Positions 11,789 to 22,467 of a DNA stretch of 64,000 bases are shown in pieces. Numbering within the stretch: position 1 is the first letter of the stretch; each line of letters opens with the position of its first letter. The notes under the pieces are model-generated. The model was not told the DNA's origin, did not search any database, and saw nothing but the letters and a program-made list of their open reading frames with translations. The stretch lies in contig CM065805.1 of assembly GCA_033398695.1 (NCBI GenBank), forward strand, positions 167,563,787 through 167,627,786, in the 5' to 3' direction. Both the position numbers and the translations under genes were made by a program. This DNA is from Orobanche coerulescens. Lineage: Eukaryota > Streptophyta > Magnoliopsida > Lamiales > Orobanchaceae.

Positions 11789-12682
11789 AGTAAGAGTATG
11801 AACAATATTAGCTTATTCACATATTTCAGACACCATGAAAACTTCATCTACCTGGGCATTTTCAGATATCAAGTTGGCGTTATCGTTTTGATGATACTTC
11901 TTTGGTTTAGTGCACTCATGAATGTAATGACCAGATTCACTACAGTTATAACACTTACGGTTCTTAGGTTGAGACTTAGACATACTCTTCCACTTACCCT
12001 TTTTCTTTTCAGAAAAATTACTCTGTTGGTTTTGGCTTGAGGAATGTTTCTGTTTTTTAAAGCGATTTTGAGGCCTTCCCCTCACAAAATTAACCTCACC
12101 TAGAGATTTATTCCCCTTATTATTTTTCAAATCCAATTATTTACTTTTCAAACCATTTATTACAGTATCAAGAGTTACTTTATCTCTGTCGTACTTGATA
12201 GAAGATTTAACATCACTGTATGAGTCAGGAATGACATTTAAAAGAACAATCGGGGTGTATTCATCAATATTTTTATTACCAGATTATTTGATATCCTTGA
12301 TTAATTTAGTAAAAGTATCGAGGCTATCATTTATATCCTTTGAAAAATCAAGTTTGTACCTGAAAATTTTTTCAAGTAAAAACAGTTTGTTAGGCAGGGA
12401 AGTTTCAGTGTAAGTCTCTTCCAATTTTTCCCACAGTGCCTTAGCTGTATCATGTTTACCAATTTTCCGAATTACAGAATTGGACAAATTTAGAATAATT
12501 GATGAATACGCAAATTCATCTATCTCAGCCTTTTTATCGGCAGCAGTATTATCAGAAAAGGATTGATCAATAGCTTTAAAAACTTTTTGTTTAATTAAAA
12601 TGCCCTTCATCTTTTGTTGCCAAATTTGGAAATCTTCTTTACCATCAAAAGGTGCAATATTAAAAAGTGAGAAAGAACCCAT
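11789..12682 (-). pseudogene. Cop1 gag with zinc knuckle
   Basis: The start was chosen at the ATG at 12682 (MGSFSLFNIAPFDGKEDF), the usual Copia gag opening; upstream in-frame codons lack similarity. UBN2-type capsid: IWQQKMKGILI, ALWEKLEETYTE, DTFTKLIKDIK. In-frame TAA codons follow at about 12281 and 12137. The nucleocapsid zinc knuckle CYNCSESGHYIHEC (CX2CX4HX4C) lies at about 11912-11953. Confidence 0.9.
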
Positions 12683-13139
12683 TGTAACACACAATATATG
12701 ATAATCACAAAAAAACCCGAAAATCACAAAGATCACGAGAGAGCACACAGCTGATGAGAATCAAATTCAGGGACTCGATTTGAATTTTGAGATTAAAACC
12801 CATTTAAATTAAAATCGGGATCCGCAAGCTCTTGACAAAGTTCCGAGGGACACTTCCGGTCCTGGCAGCGCAAGATTTAGTGCTTTTGGACTTTAAGGTT
12901 TTAATTTGTTTGGATTTTAATGAAGGAAAACGAGAATACACCCGAAAGGAATCCAACCAGTTAAAGCAACAAGATGGTCTGCGGCAAGCGCAAACAGCAA
13001 GTAACAACAACAGGCAGTCCAATCAAACAACAGAGACCAACAGTAAGAGAGAGGGTTAAGACGAGATACCTGAGCGGAAACCCGGTTGGGTTATTCCGTA
13101 TCACCAAGATGCCACAGGACCCGACACCCGACAAAACGG
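12683..13139 (-). other. Cop1 leader without gene
   Basis: Untranslated region between the primer-binding site and the gag ATG. Open frames on either strand here are short and unlike any family known to me. Confidence 0.6.
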
Positions 13140-13151
13140 TCTCCGATACCA
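13140..13151 (-). other. Cop1 primer-binding site
   Basis: Minus-strand TGGTATCGGAGA, one base inside the LTR end. It is one base off the plant consensus TGGTATCGGAGC for initiator tRNA-Met. Confidence 0.85.
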
Positions 13152-13454
13152 CTGTTGGGTATCGGATCGTACAATTTTGGCTAAAAACAGGATCGATAAT
13201 ACAAGCGGATTAAACGAATATAACAATTACAATTTATATTCTATGGGATAGGGTTTAAGGATTACAGACCAACTAAATGAACGTATAATTATAACCAATA
13301 TAATTATTGCAATAAACCCGAAACAGATGCTGCCGAAGAGGATTACAAACGTCCAGAACAAATCTGAAACACAAAGAGCCGATACAGTTAGTAATGATAA
13401 TGATAATAACCTATCGGAAATATCCTAACCAATTAACGCAACAAACTGCAGAAT

Positions 13455-13552
13455 ATATATTTATTTATATATATATAACAAATATATAATATATATATAT
13501 ATATATAGATAAATACCAAAAATATATATATAACAAATATATATTAATAAAT
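13455..13552. repeat. AT-rich tract with several (TA)n runs
   Basis: Interrupted TA dinucleotide runs inside the Cop1 LTR, probably grown by slippage. Confidence 0.8.
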
Positions 13553-13879
13553 TGCACAAAATCACCAAGAACAGCAATATGATCGAAGATAAATAAAGAT
13601 CGAAAAATCCCCTATTTAGGAAAGAGATGAATAGGCTCAGATCTTCCGAAACCCTAGCAATTGACACCGATACGAACTTTTTCCACAGAGGAATGCCCGA
13701 CCACCGCCTGTCGACCACCTAGCCCGGTAGCTCCTTCACTTTTAACCCAGAAACCTCAGAAACCGTTCCTGATCTCACTCAGAGATATCACAACAAAGAT
13801 ATCTCAAAATTTCACTCAGATTCTTAGAAGGATCAACTCGCCTTTTTCTCCGACTTACTAATTCCAGCTCCCAGCAGGG

Positions 13880-13889
13880 CTTTTTATAC
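13880..13889 (-). promoter_or_regulatory. Cop1 LTR TATA box
   Basis: Minus-strand GTATAAAAAG in a GC-richer context, at a plausible place for the Pol II start of the element RNA. Confidence 0.65.
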
Positions 13890-14243
13890 CCACAAGGATG
13901 GAATCGGTCACGGGATTCCATAGCGATATTCAAAAGCTCACGGGGGAGAGGAGGTAGGGAGAATCGGGAACAGAATCGGAAGTTTGACCGAGAAGGGAGA
14001 ACTCGCGGGAGAGAGGAGAAGGAAAAAGAAAGGGGGGCGACGAGAGTGAGGCGGTGAGAAAATGAGAGAGTGAGGGTTAGGTTTAGGGGAATATAAGGGA
14101 GATCGGACGGTTCAAATTAGGTGTAGGTAATACACAGTGGCGGATCCGGAATTTTCTAAGACTAGGGGCACAATTTTTATTACCGTAATAAAAAAATCAA
14201 TAACGAAGTACAATATCATTATAAACGTGAAACAAATTATATT

Positions 14244-14321
14244 TTACAGTTGTTCTCTACGAAATTTCATCTTTTGAAAGCGATTCATTACATCTTCATT
14301 CGTAACATTAGCAGCACACTC
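14244..14321 (-). pseudogene. Fragment resembling the C-terminus of a hAT transposase-like protein
   Basis: The minus strand codes NEDVMNRFQKMKFRREQL followed by a stop at 14246-14244. This resembles the conserved end of plant hAT/TTF-type zinc-finger (MYM-like) transposase proteins. Only about 25 codons are recognisable; upstream sequence is unrelated. The stretch to 14137 may be its 3' UTR. Confidence 0.4.
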
Positions 14322-15020
14322 CGATCGGAAAGGAGAGAGAAATACCTCAAAGTGGGCGGGCGGTGATTTTTCGTCGGGGTGCTGCGTGATGGGCGGGCGT
14401 CGGCAGTCAGAGTCTTGAGCAGTGAAGCACAGAGGTAAATTCTAGAAATTTCGATAATTAAGTTGGTGGGTTGAGGGAAGGGGGTATATGCGTGGGGATG
14501 CTGTTGGGGGTGGTGAATATATATATATATATAAAGAAACGCGCTTGTTTTGTCCGCATAAGTCATGTGACCCTAAGAAAAAAAAAGGCTATCCCCCACT
14601 CCCCTTGCAAGTTAATAATAATATATATATATATATATGCCTTTTTTTCATTGTGGGCATGGTAATACATCTGGATCGGACGACTCCCATTTAAAAGGGC
14701 TGCCAAATGAGTTGGACCGGTTTTAAGTAGTATGGGCCAGATTAATAAGGAGTTATATATATTTGGGCCGGTTGGTTCAAATACTAACACGCTTGAATCT
14801 TTGAGTGCTACATGTGTATTGCATGGTTTAGCTGCTGCCTCGGGTGATGTTCTTTGTGAATATTTAAGGTTCATCACAGTGGGGTTTCTATTTAAGGAGA
14901 TATTAGCCTATAATTAAAAAGGAGGTTTTACAATTCTTCCGCATAATTTTTAATCCGTTTATTACAAGACTATATATTAGTCCTTTATTTGTTATATATA
15001 TATATATATATATATATATA
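14322..15020. other. No gene seen; (TA)n runs
   Basis: Anonymous sequence with (AT)n at 14517-14532, 14621-14638 and 14993-15020. Short frames that include runs of YIYIYI are only translated TA repeats. Confidence 0.6.
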
Positions 15021-15270
15021 GGAAATAGATCATATGAAAACTAATTACCTTGTGAAATCTAGAAATTTTTGTAGGCCATTGATATTAGTGATCTAACGGC
15101 GGTAGATGAGTAAAATTTTATGCATTTATATATTTTTTTATTGCATTATCATTGCATATCTTAGCGGACCAACTCTGACAACAAATAATATGAATATGCA
15201 ATGAAATTACTTAATAATGCAATTGGTTTCTAGATTTCACCGTTATGGGTGTATCCACCATAATCAATCC

Positions 15271-15278
<8 letters not shown>
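15021..15278. mobile_element. MITE A inside a (TA)n tract
   Basis: About 258 bp between (TA)n at 14993-15020 and at 15279-15305. Inner inverted repeats GTGAAATCTAGAAA (from about 15052) and TTTCTAGATTTCAC (about 15226-15241) are exact reverse complements, and weaker complementarity extends outwards to both ends. No coding capacity. Confidence 0.65.
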
Positions 15279-15305
<27 letters not shown>

Positions 15306-15308
<3 letters not shown>

Positions 15309-15613
15309 TAACTTTATTTTCAGAACCCTGTTAAGTGCGAGAACAACCTTTTATACTCCTAATAATACATAATGTACATCATGTCAATGCATACAACCCA
15401 TAACCCCTACTATATAGTAGGGGTTATATATATAGTAGGGGTTATCATCAGTAGGGGTTATCATCAGTAGGGGTTATCTCCCGTAATAAAAATTGTATTT
15501 TACTATAATACCCTTTTGAATTAATAATATTTTTTAATATTCAAAAAAATCTCATTGGTTTAGAGGAGTTCTCGCAGTTCTCGCACTTAAGAGAGTTCTG
15601 AAATTAAAACCCC
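15306..15613. mobile_element. MITE B inside a (TA)n tract
   Basis: About 308 bp flanked by (TA)n at 15279-15305 and 15614-15636. The terminal arms are inverted: the left arm contains TTCAGAAC and TTAAGTGCGAGAAC (to about 15347), the right arm GTTCTCGCACTTAA then GTTCTGAA (about 15577-15604). A minisatellite of AGTAGGGGTTATCATC-type units sits inside at 15413-15480. Non-coding, foldback type. Confidence 0.75.
15413..15480. repeat. Short tandem repeat, GTAGGGGTTAT units
   Basis: Four successive copies of GTAGGGGTTAT with spacers ATATATA or CATCA, preceded by an inverted copy (ATAACCCCTACTATA). Confidence 0.85.
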
Positions 15614-15636
15614 TATATATATATATATATATATAT

Positions 15637-15956
15637 TGTCCTTAATATCTAGGATTTTTACAAATTTCTTTTTGTGTTATCTGCTCCAAACCCTTTGATT
15701 CCTTAAGAACTAAAACTGTTTGTGTCTCTGTGACAAAAATAAAGTGAATCTCAATTCGTTTTCTGGACTGTGGAAACTAGGGATTTCAACCTCACTGTTC
15801 GATTGGTTGTTCCATCTTATTTTTGCTCACTTATTATTTACATTGGCTTGTACCCTTTAACCCATATCACTATCAAAACAAGGACTTTAAATGACGACCG
15901 GCCGACCGAACAACGGCGGACAACCGGTCGGAGTCACCGCGTAAAGTGGATAGTTT
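15637..15956. other. No gene seen; host DNA left of Cop2
   Basis: Unrecognised sequence. An open frame at 15770-15982 runs into the Cop2 LTR and has no family features. Bases 15952-15956 are the Cop2 target-site duplication AGTTT. Confidence 0.6.
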
Positions 15957-16265
15957 TGTTGGAAAATAATTTTGAAGGTTGAGTAAATTGTTTAAAATTG
16001 AGGAGACAAAATATTTGGGAGGAGAATACTTCTTGTATTATTCACTCAAATATTTTTTGGCTTTATACAAAATTGTGGAGGAGGACCTCTTTGACAGGTC
16101 TCCATAGATTATTCTAGATACATGATTAAATACAAGTCTCTACATATTTTTAGAATGACAACTTCTAGTGAATACAATTTACTAGGTATGAGACTTTTAG
16201 AATTTCTAAATGATATTTCAAGATAATTCTAGAAGCTACTAAATAAATCAAGTTTATTTTCAACA
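15957..16265 (-). repeat. Cop2 3' LTR
   Basis: Aligns along its whole length with 52624-52934. On the minus strand the internal side carries the polypurine tract AAGTTTAAGGGGA (16278-16266) directly before TGTTGAAAAT. Confidence 0.93.
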
Positions 16266-16757
16266 TCCCCTTAAACTTGGCAAAATCCTCGAACTTGAGA
16301 GGCTTGGTGAAAATATCGGCGACTTGATTTTGTGATTTTGCATACTCCACTTGAACTTTTTTATTTGCAATGCATTCTCTGATGTAATGGAAGCGTGTAT
16401 CTATATGTTTGCTTCGATGATGAAATACTGGATTCTTTGCTAGAGCAATCGTCTACTTGTTATCCACGCAGATTGTGGTTGGCTCATTTTATGGCCATCC
16501 AAGCTCTTCCAATAAATCTTTAAGCTAGACTGCATGGCAAACATTGAATGTGGCAGCAGTATATTCAGCTTCACATGTTCATTATCTCCATCCCAATCAC
16601 TATCACTGTACCCGAAGAGCTTATATTGATTAGTACTTGAATAGAACAAACCATAGTTTATCATACCTTTGAGATAGCGAAGAATTCTTTTCGCTGCCTT
16701 TAAGTGTGTAGTGGTTGGATGCTCCACATATCGACTTACGAGTCCCGTGGCATAAAG
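16266..16757 (-). pseudogene. Cop2 RNase H region (end of pol)
   Basis: Minus strand from 16757: ILYATGLVSRYVEHPTTTH, then RILRYLKG and LFGYSDSDWDGD, the Copia RNase H signature. A frameshift follows after that motif. The last piece, KSQNQVADIFTKPLKFEDF (16340-16270), is the standard Copia pol end. CACTA1 interrupts it at 16757/16761. Confidence 0.88.
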
Positions 16758-16760
16758 TAT

Positions 16761-16791
16761 CACTACACCATATATGGCCTATTGCAAGCCC
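16761..16791. repeat. CACTA1 left (3') terminal inverted repeat
   Basis: Begins CACTACACCATATATGGCCT. It matches the right end at 30 of 31 bases and contains CCATATATGG at 16768-16777. Confidence 0.95.
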
Positions 16792-17169
16792 AAAAAAGTG
16801 TATTGTTAGACCCCATATTGTAATACCCGGTTGTAATTCGTTCATTATCATTCAGTAATTATCAGTCTGTAATTGTCACTCAGTAATTTTCACTCATTAA
16901 TAATCACTCATCATTCACGATTTATTCATTTGTGTTCATTGTTGGCATTTTGTAACCGTATATCAGTTACCGATTATCATTTCATCTCCGTTTGAGTGCC
17001 GAGATGGGAGTATTATCATTTTTATCGTGATTGCTAGTCTTGTGCTGGAAGTATCATCTTTGGCATGTGTTGGACTTGTTCACTTTCACATACGTATGGT
17101 ATGTCGGATCATTCATCAATCGTAGCGAGATATCGGAGTTGTCGGATTTTCATCTTGGCCAGCAATGAG

Positions 17170-17752
17170 TTACGGCCGTAAGGATGGTCGGATACGGCCG
17201 TAACAGGCGTTCGTTGATTTCAGGCCATTTTGGACGAACGGGACTTACGGCCGTAAGGGTTGCGGCATAAGGCCGTAAGTTGAGCAGGTACGACCGTAAG
17301 GCTTGGCCGGTTACGGCCGTACGTGTCGAGCAGGGTGCCCAGGCGTTTTTGGCCGAAGGCGAGCTATGGCCGTAAGATGGACAGGTTACGGCCGTAAGGG
17401 GCGTTCGTAAATTTCAGGTTTTATCGGACGAGAAGGACTTACGGCCGTAAGGGTTGCGGCATACAGCCGTAAGACGAGGAAGGTACGGTCGTAAGGCTTG
17501 GCCGGATACGGCCGTACGTTACAGGCAAGGTGCCTGGTCAGTTTCGACAAAGGGGGCTTACGCCCGTAAGTTTGGCCGGATACGGCCGTATCGGGCGAGT
17601 TACGCCCGTAAGTCAGGTGCGGATACGGCCGTAAGGCTGTCGGCAGGTGTTTGGATGAAGCCGAGTTACGGCCGTACGAGTTGGCTGGTTATGGCCGTAA
17701 GGCCGTCGACCTGGGATGTTACGGCCGTAAGAAGGCCGAGTTACGGTCGTAA
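17170..17752 (+). repeat. TTACGGCCGTAA palindrome array in Tk2 U3
   Basis: More than 15 copies of TACGGCCGTA and one-base variants in about 580 bp, in two alternating settings: GAGTTACGGCCGTAAG and GGATACGGCCGTA. Confidence 0.95.
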
Positions 17753-17762
17753 CTTCCGGCAG

Positions 17763-17770
17763 TTTATAAG
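17763..17770 (+). promoter_or_regulatory. Tk2 LTR TATA box
   Basis: TTTATAAG about 11 bases after the last palindrome, followed by a CT-rich, TTTTTCCTCATTT-type leader. Confidence 0.7.
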
Positions 17771-18794
17771 GGCTTGGCCGAGACTTTTTCCTCATTTCCC
17801 ATTTCTTCAACTTATATCCGAGAGAGAGAGCTTGAGGGAGAGATTTCCATAATCTATCACTTGGGTGTTCAGATTTTCATCATCTTCGATCGGTTGTGAA
17901 GCTCGGATACTCGATTTAACTCGTGTTCATCGGATCGAAGTGTTTGGATCTTCAAGAGGTAATTTCTTCAACATCTTGGATTTCGATTTTGTGTTGAAAT
18001 ATGATGTTTTGGAAATTTTAATCATGTTGTATGAAGAGATATACATATGATTATGAGTTTGTATTAATATTCATTGGATTATTGAAGGATTATTCAAGAA
18101 CACTTTGAATGTTGAGTTGGATTTGGGGGTTTTCAATTAATTGTTGTTGAAATCACGAATTTGGATATTCATATTGGATTATTGGTCGTATTGAAGATGT
18201 TTTATTGGTTTGAAACACTTCTTGGGGGTTTTGATGTTGGTATAGTCGAGGTTTGGTTGTAAACAATCGAAGATTGGCCACAACGTGTTTGATATAATGC
18301 CCTAATGAACTTAGTTTAGTCGTATCGACGTTTTGAGTTATTTATACTCGTGTTTGATTCATGTGTTCAACCGGATTGTTGGTAATTGTGTTATTCAAGG
18401 TTGTTCGAGCGACCGACATCTCATTTAGGACGTTGTTTGTGGAAGGACATTCTTCATCGGTATTGAGTAAGTTAATTCTTACTCGGTTAAAAGGATATTC
18501 ATTCCTTTTGTTGTTGATCATTCATAATCATAACTCATTCATAATCGTATTAACCGTATTGAGACTTATAACTGTCAAATAATCACTTCATTCACGAGGA
18601 ACGACAGTTCCAATCATTTCATTGAGTTATCATTCACTTCACTATTATTTTCATATCGGTGAGTCATTTTTGACTTTGACGGATTAATATTCATTGATAT
18701 TCGTTATGGTCATTCTCGTTCATATGACCTTCTGAGTTCATATTGCGTGGCCGGGTGCAAATGTGTGGAATTTTTAGTCGAGCACATGATAGTC

Positions 18795-18817
18795 ATGTAT
18801 TGGGTTCACCGATACAT
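18795..18817 (+). other. Conserved stem-loop in Tk2 LTR
   Basis: ATGTATTGG / loop GTTCA / CCGATACAT: a 9-bp stem with one G-U pair. The same structure, with compensating changes, is in Tk3 and Tk4. It lies downstream of the TATA box, so it should be in the RNA. Confidence 0.6.
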
Positions 18818-19417
18818 TGGACTGTGCACACGGTAACGTTTACCTCCGTGAGACTAATTAGGTACAAGGACTAGTGTGTCCGGGCACTCGTCTTGTACAC
18901 TTGCACAGAACATTACGGGCGTACTATGATGCTCCTCTTCAGCTTAAATTCATAACTAAGGATACTTCATAATTTAGATATATCATGATTGTGTATATTC
19001 AACCCTTGAGGATTGTTGTTCTGTGTAACTGACCCCGTTGGGGGATATTGTTTTCAAGTCACGGCAAGGCAAAGGCACGGGAAGAGCATGTTGACGGCGA
19101 GGAGTCCCAGTGATACTAGTAGGGGCCCCCAATCCTTTCAGTCGTTCATGTGGTTGTCATTTATTTTCCGCTGCAGATTTCCATTTGGATACTCCGTTTC
19201 ATTCACTGTTGTGTATTTTATCTCCATATAAAATATACTAGTATTCGGTATTTTCCTGGTATTTTGTACTTAAACTCCTCATCGGAGTATTTAGTAATAT
19301 AATGTGGTTCGGTACTACAATTATATTATTTAATTCATTAATTCTCATTTGCTTGGTGGGTCCCAGCTGGGGGTCCACGGCACTGTAATCTCCGCCTAGT
19401 TTGGGGTGTTACAGAGT

Positions 19418-19429
19418 TCGTATCGGAGA
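19418..19429 (+). other. Tk2 primer-binding site (mutated)
   Basis: TCGTATCGGAGA at the position of TGGTATCGGAGC in Tk3. Two changes from the initiator tRNA-Met complement. Confidence 0.7.
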
Positions 19430-19903
19430 GTGGTTTTGAATACTACCTTCCCAGTCATGTCTCATTTGAAATCGTTGTCATCGGACTAGTATCATTGGAC
19501 TTTCGCGTCACGTGTGACCTGTGCAAATGTCGAGCCCCTCAGACCAAGAACTGTAAGATTTCTAGCGCCATGGTATAATTTCTGGCATTATTCATTCATT
19601 CATCATTCAACAGTCAACAATCCTTTTCATCATTCATTTGATCGGGACGATCATGTTAACTCATTAATCACTCAGTTCATTTCACAGTTCAGTTATTGAT
19701 CTTGAGGATCATATTTGTAATCTTGTTAACTTGTTCAAGATAATCATTTCAAGAATTTCATCAGATAATCATGTCACCTCAGTTAATCATTCATGTAATC
19801 ACTGTGCTAGAGCGCGTATGCTCATTTTTATCACTTCATGACGTAATCATAATGTGATATTCATGCGAAAGATATAATCATCATGTGACTTTCCTACTTC
19901 AGT

Positions 19904-22467
19904 ATGGAGAGAGCAGGCAGAGGGAGCGGAGGACGAGGCCGCGGTGCGGGCCGAATCCCGAGAGCTCGTGTGAATACACGTGCGAATGCTAGGAACATTG
20001 CTAACTCATCGAGCAGTGATGCTGCCACTCATTCACCTGGACGTAATCATTCACTATCAGGGAGTCGTACCCAGGACACAGCTCAGTCAGAAGGTGTTCG
20101 GGTTGACCCACTCGCTTTTATGCAGGGCATGATGGCCCAAATGACTCAGATGACACAACTAATGGAGACAATACATAACTCAGCTACTCAAAATCAACAG
20201 GCTCCGCCGCCGCCACCTCAGAGGCAAGAGAGGAGTGTGGGCAGTATCATCGGCGACATCTCTCGCCAAAGGCCACCTACATTTGAGGGCTCATCTGAGC
20301 CGGCGGATATTGTTCATTGGCTCGAGCATTTCGAGAAGTTATTTGCTATGGTAGAGTGTCCCGAAGGACACAAAGTTTCTGTTGCGGCTTACTACCTGGG
20401 TAAGAGCGCTCATTCTTGGTGGTTGTCGTTGAAGCCCACCGACGGATCATGTACTTGGGATCAATTCAAGACTCTCATGATGGAGAGGTATTATCCGGCC
20501 CCACTCAGATAGGCCAAACTGTCAGAATTACTCACTCCCGACCCCTCAGCAGACGAGGATGTTCTCGCCATTGCCATGAAATTTCAGGAACTTCTTCCGT
20601 TCACCTCATCTATCATTCATTCCGAGGCAGATAAGATTAAATATTTCAGCAAGAGGCTGAAACCCCGTATGCGGATGCAGTTACTTAATCATAATTGCAC
20701 CACTCTGGCCGAATTCATTGAGAAGGCTCTTACTTATGAGCTTACTGCTAAGGAGATTGCTAAGCAGCAACCTTCATCTGCTAGCAAGAAGTCCAAGAAT
20801 CGTAATCAGTCTGAAGGCGGTCAAACAACCTTCAAGAAACCTCGTGCGGGCTCTACTTTTTATGAGCGACCTACTGTGACGCCTAAGCCCGCAGAATCTC
20901 AATCCCGAGCTGCCAGTTCGGCCATCACCTGTTTCAACTGTGGGGAACTTGGTCATGTCAGCACCAAGTGTCCGAGGCAGAATATCACCTGCCATAACTA
21001 TGGGATTGCTGGGCATAAGGCCCGTTTTTGCCGAAGGGACTCCAAACCTACTCAGGCATCATCTCAGGCCCCGAAGCAGTCAGCTGTTCATAATCAGTCC
21101 ACTCAGTCTGCATCGTTCAATACGACAGGAGCGAATAAAGGTGGAGCCTATAGTCATCAGACGGGAGCGTCCGGTGCTGGAACTAGCAAGCCCCGATTTT
21201 ATGAGATGAAGAAGACCGACGATCCAGAGTCCCGGATGATCTCAGGTACACTCGATATTCTATCTCAACCTGTGTGTACCCTTTTCGATACTGGTGCATC
21301 GCATTCATTCATTTCCGAGTCATGTTTGAGTAGACTACGTCTGGGTAGTGCTACTAGTTGTGAGCCTTATGTCATTGGTCTACCTGACGGTAGGAGAATT
21401 ATCGGAAATCGTGAGATTCAGAATTGTCCAATTCAGCTTCATGGCCGTGTATGGATAGCAGACCTAATCGTGGTAGATTTACCGAGAGATGACGTCATTT
21501 TGGGTATTGATTGGATGGATCGTCACGATGCCACCATTAGTGTCCGTAAGCATATGGTCACTATCATTTCATATGATAGGGTCGAATGTGTCTTTCAGTG
21601 AGGTAATCCCGGCTGTTCCGGTAGGGTCATTAACTTGATGAAAGCAGTGAAATTACTCAGTCGGGGGTGTAGTGGTTATTGGTGCTATATGACCAAAACT
21701 GAGAAATCACCAATAATGTTGACAGATATTCCGGTAGTGAGGAAATATGCCGATGTTTTTCCAGACGAGTTACCTGGTTTGCCTCCACAGAGAGATGTGG
21801 AATTCATGATTGAGTTGGAGCCCGGTACGTCCCCGATATCGAAGGCACCGTACCGGATGGCCTCGACCGAAATGCAGGAATTAAAGAATCAACTTGAGGA
21901 GTTGTTCGAGAAAGGTTATATCCGACCGAGTGCGTCCCCGTGGGGAGTACCAGTGTTGTTTGTCAAGAAGAAGGATGGTTCGTTTCGCTTGTGTATTGAT
22001 TATCGAGAATTGAACAGGGTGACGATCAAGAACAAGTATCCCCGTATCGATGATCTCTTAGATCAACTTCAGGGAGCTTCAGTATTTTCCAAGATCGACT
22101 TGAGATCTGGATATCATCAGTTACGAATTCGAGAGTCGGATATCGCAAGGACAACGTTTCGTACACGCTATGGTCATTATGAGTTCGTGGTAATGCCGTT
22201 TGGGTTAACTAATGCACCTGCGGTATTCATGGAGTTAATGATTCGGGTTTTCATCGACTTTTTGGATCAGTTTGTTATTGTCTTCATTGATGACATTTTG
22301 ATTTATTCTCGTGACCGAGAGGAGCACGAGGTTCACCTTCATCAGGTTCTCGACGTATTGAGATGAGAGCAACTCTATGGAAAGTTTTCCAAATGTGAAT
22401 TCTGGATGTCCAAAGTGACGTTTCTCGGGCATGTAATTTCATCAGACGGTGTGCGTGTTGATCCTCA
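19904..22467 (+). pseudogene. Tk2 gag-protease-RT, truncated in RT
   Basis: One frame interrupted by stops at 20510, 21599 and about 22364. Full gag core (RPPTFEGSSEPADIVHWLEH and on). The first zinc knuckle CFNCGELGHVSTKC is intact; the second has Tyr for its second Cys (CHNYGIAGHKARFC). Protease has LFDTGASHSF and VILGIDWMDRHD. RT runs from [17 protein letters not shown] through FIDDILIY to [17 protein letters not shown], where the LTR begins. Two codons are missing in the NKYPRIDD segment. Unlike Tk3 and Tk4, Tk2 keeps the capsid domain and the normal protease-RT linker. Confidence 0.92.

Larger units (their letters stand above)
10390..14136 (-). mobile_element. Cop1: Ty1/Copia retrotransposon, 3' part outside window
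   Basis: Reading leftwards on the minus strand: LTR (14136-13153), primer-binding site, leader, gag, zinc knuckle, protease, integrase. The sequence is cut at 10390 by the inserted Tekay LTR, before RT/RNase H. Integrase ahead of RT and a UBN2-type gag are diagnostic of Copia. Several stops and a frameshift make it inactive. Confidence 0.9.
13153..14136 (-). repeat. Cop1 5' LTR (about 984 bp)
   Basis: On the minus strand it starts TGTGTATTACC (14136) and ends CGATACCCAACA (13153) next to the primer-binding site. There is no second copy in the window, so the outer border at 14136 is inferred from the TG start and the change to hAT-like sequence. A (TA)n-rich tract lies at 13455-13552. Confidence 0.7.
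16819..19413 (+). repeat. Tk2 5' LTR (2,595 bp)
   Basis: TGTAATACCCGG ... GTTTGGGGTGTTACA. It contains the TTACGGCCGTAA array, a TATA box, the conserved hairpin block (about 18770-18870) and the usual terminal GTGGGTCCC...CACTGTAAT segment. It is 70-80% or more alike to Tk3 and Tk4 LTRs by eye and much less like Tk1. Confidence 0.95.

Noticed and set aside
14471..14877. Frames with YIYIYIYI stretches
   Set aside because: Translated (TA)n microsatellite, not a protein repeat.
17170..17752. Regular short palindromic repeats reminiscent of a CRISPR array
   Set aside because: Spacers are themselves repeated and irregular, no cas genes are present, and the array lies in a plant LTR upstream of a TATA box.
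17454..17852. Open frame of 132 codons within the Tk2 LTR
   Set aside because: It is built from translated TACGGCCGTA units; similar frames occur in every array of this type and none has a family signature.
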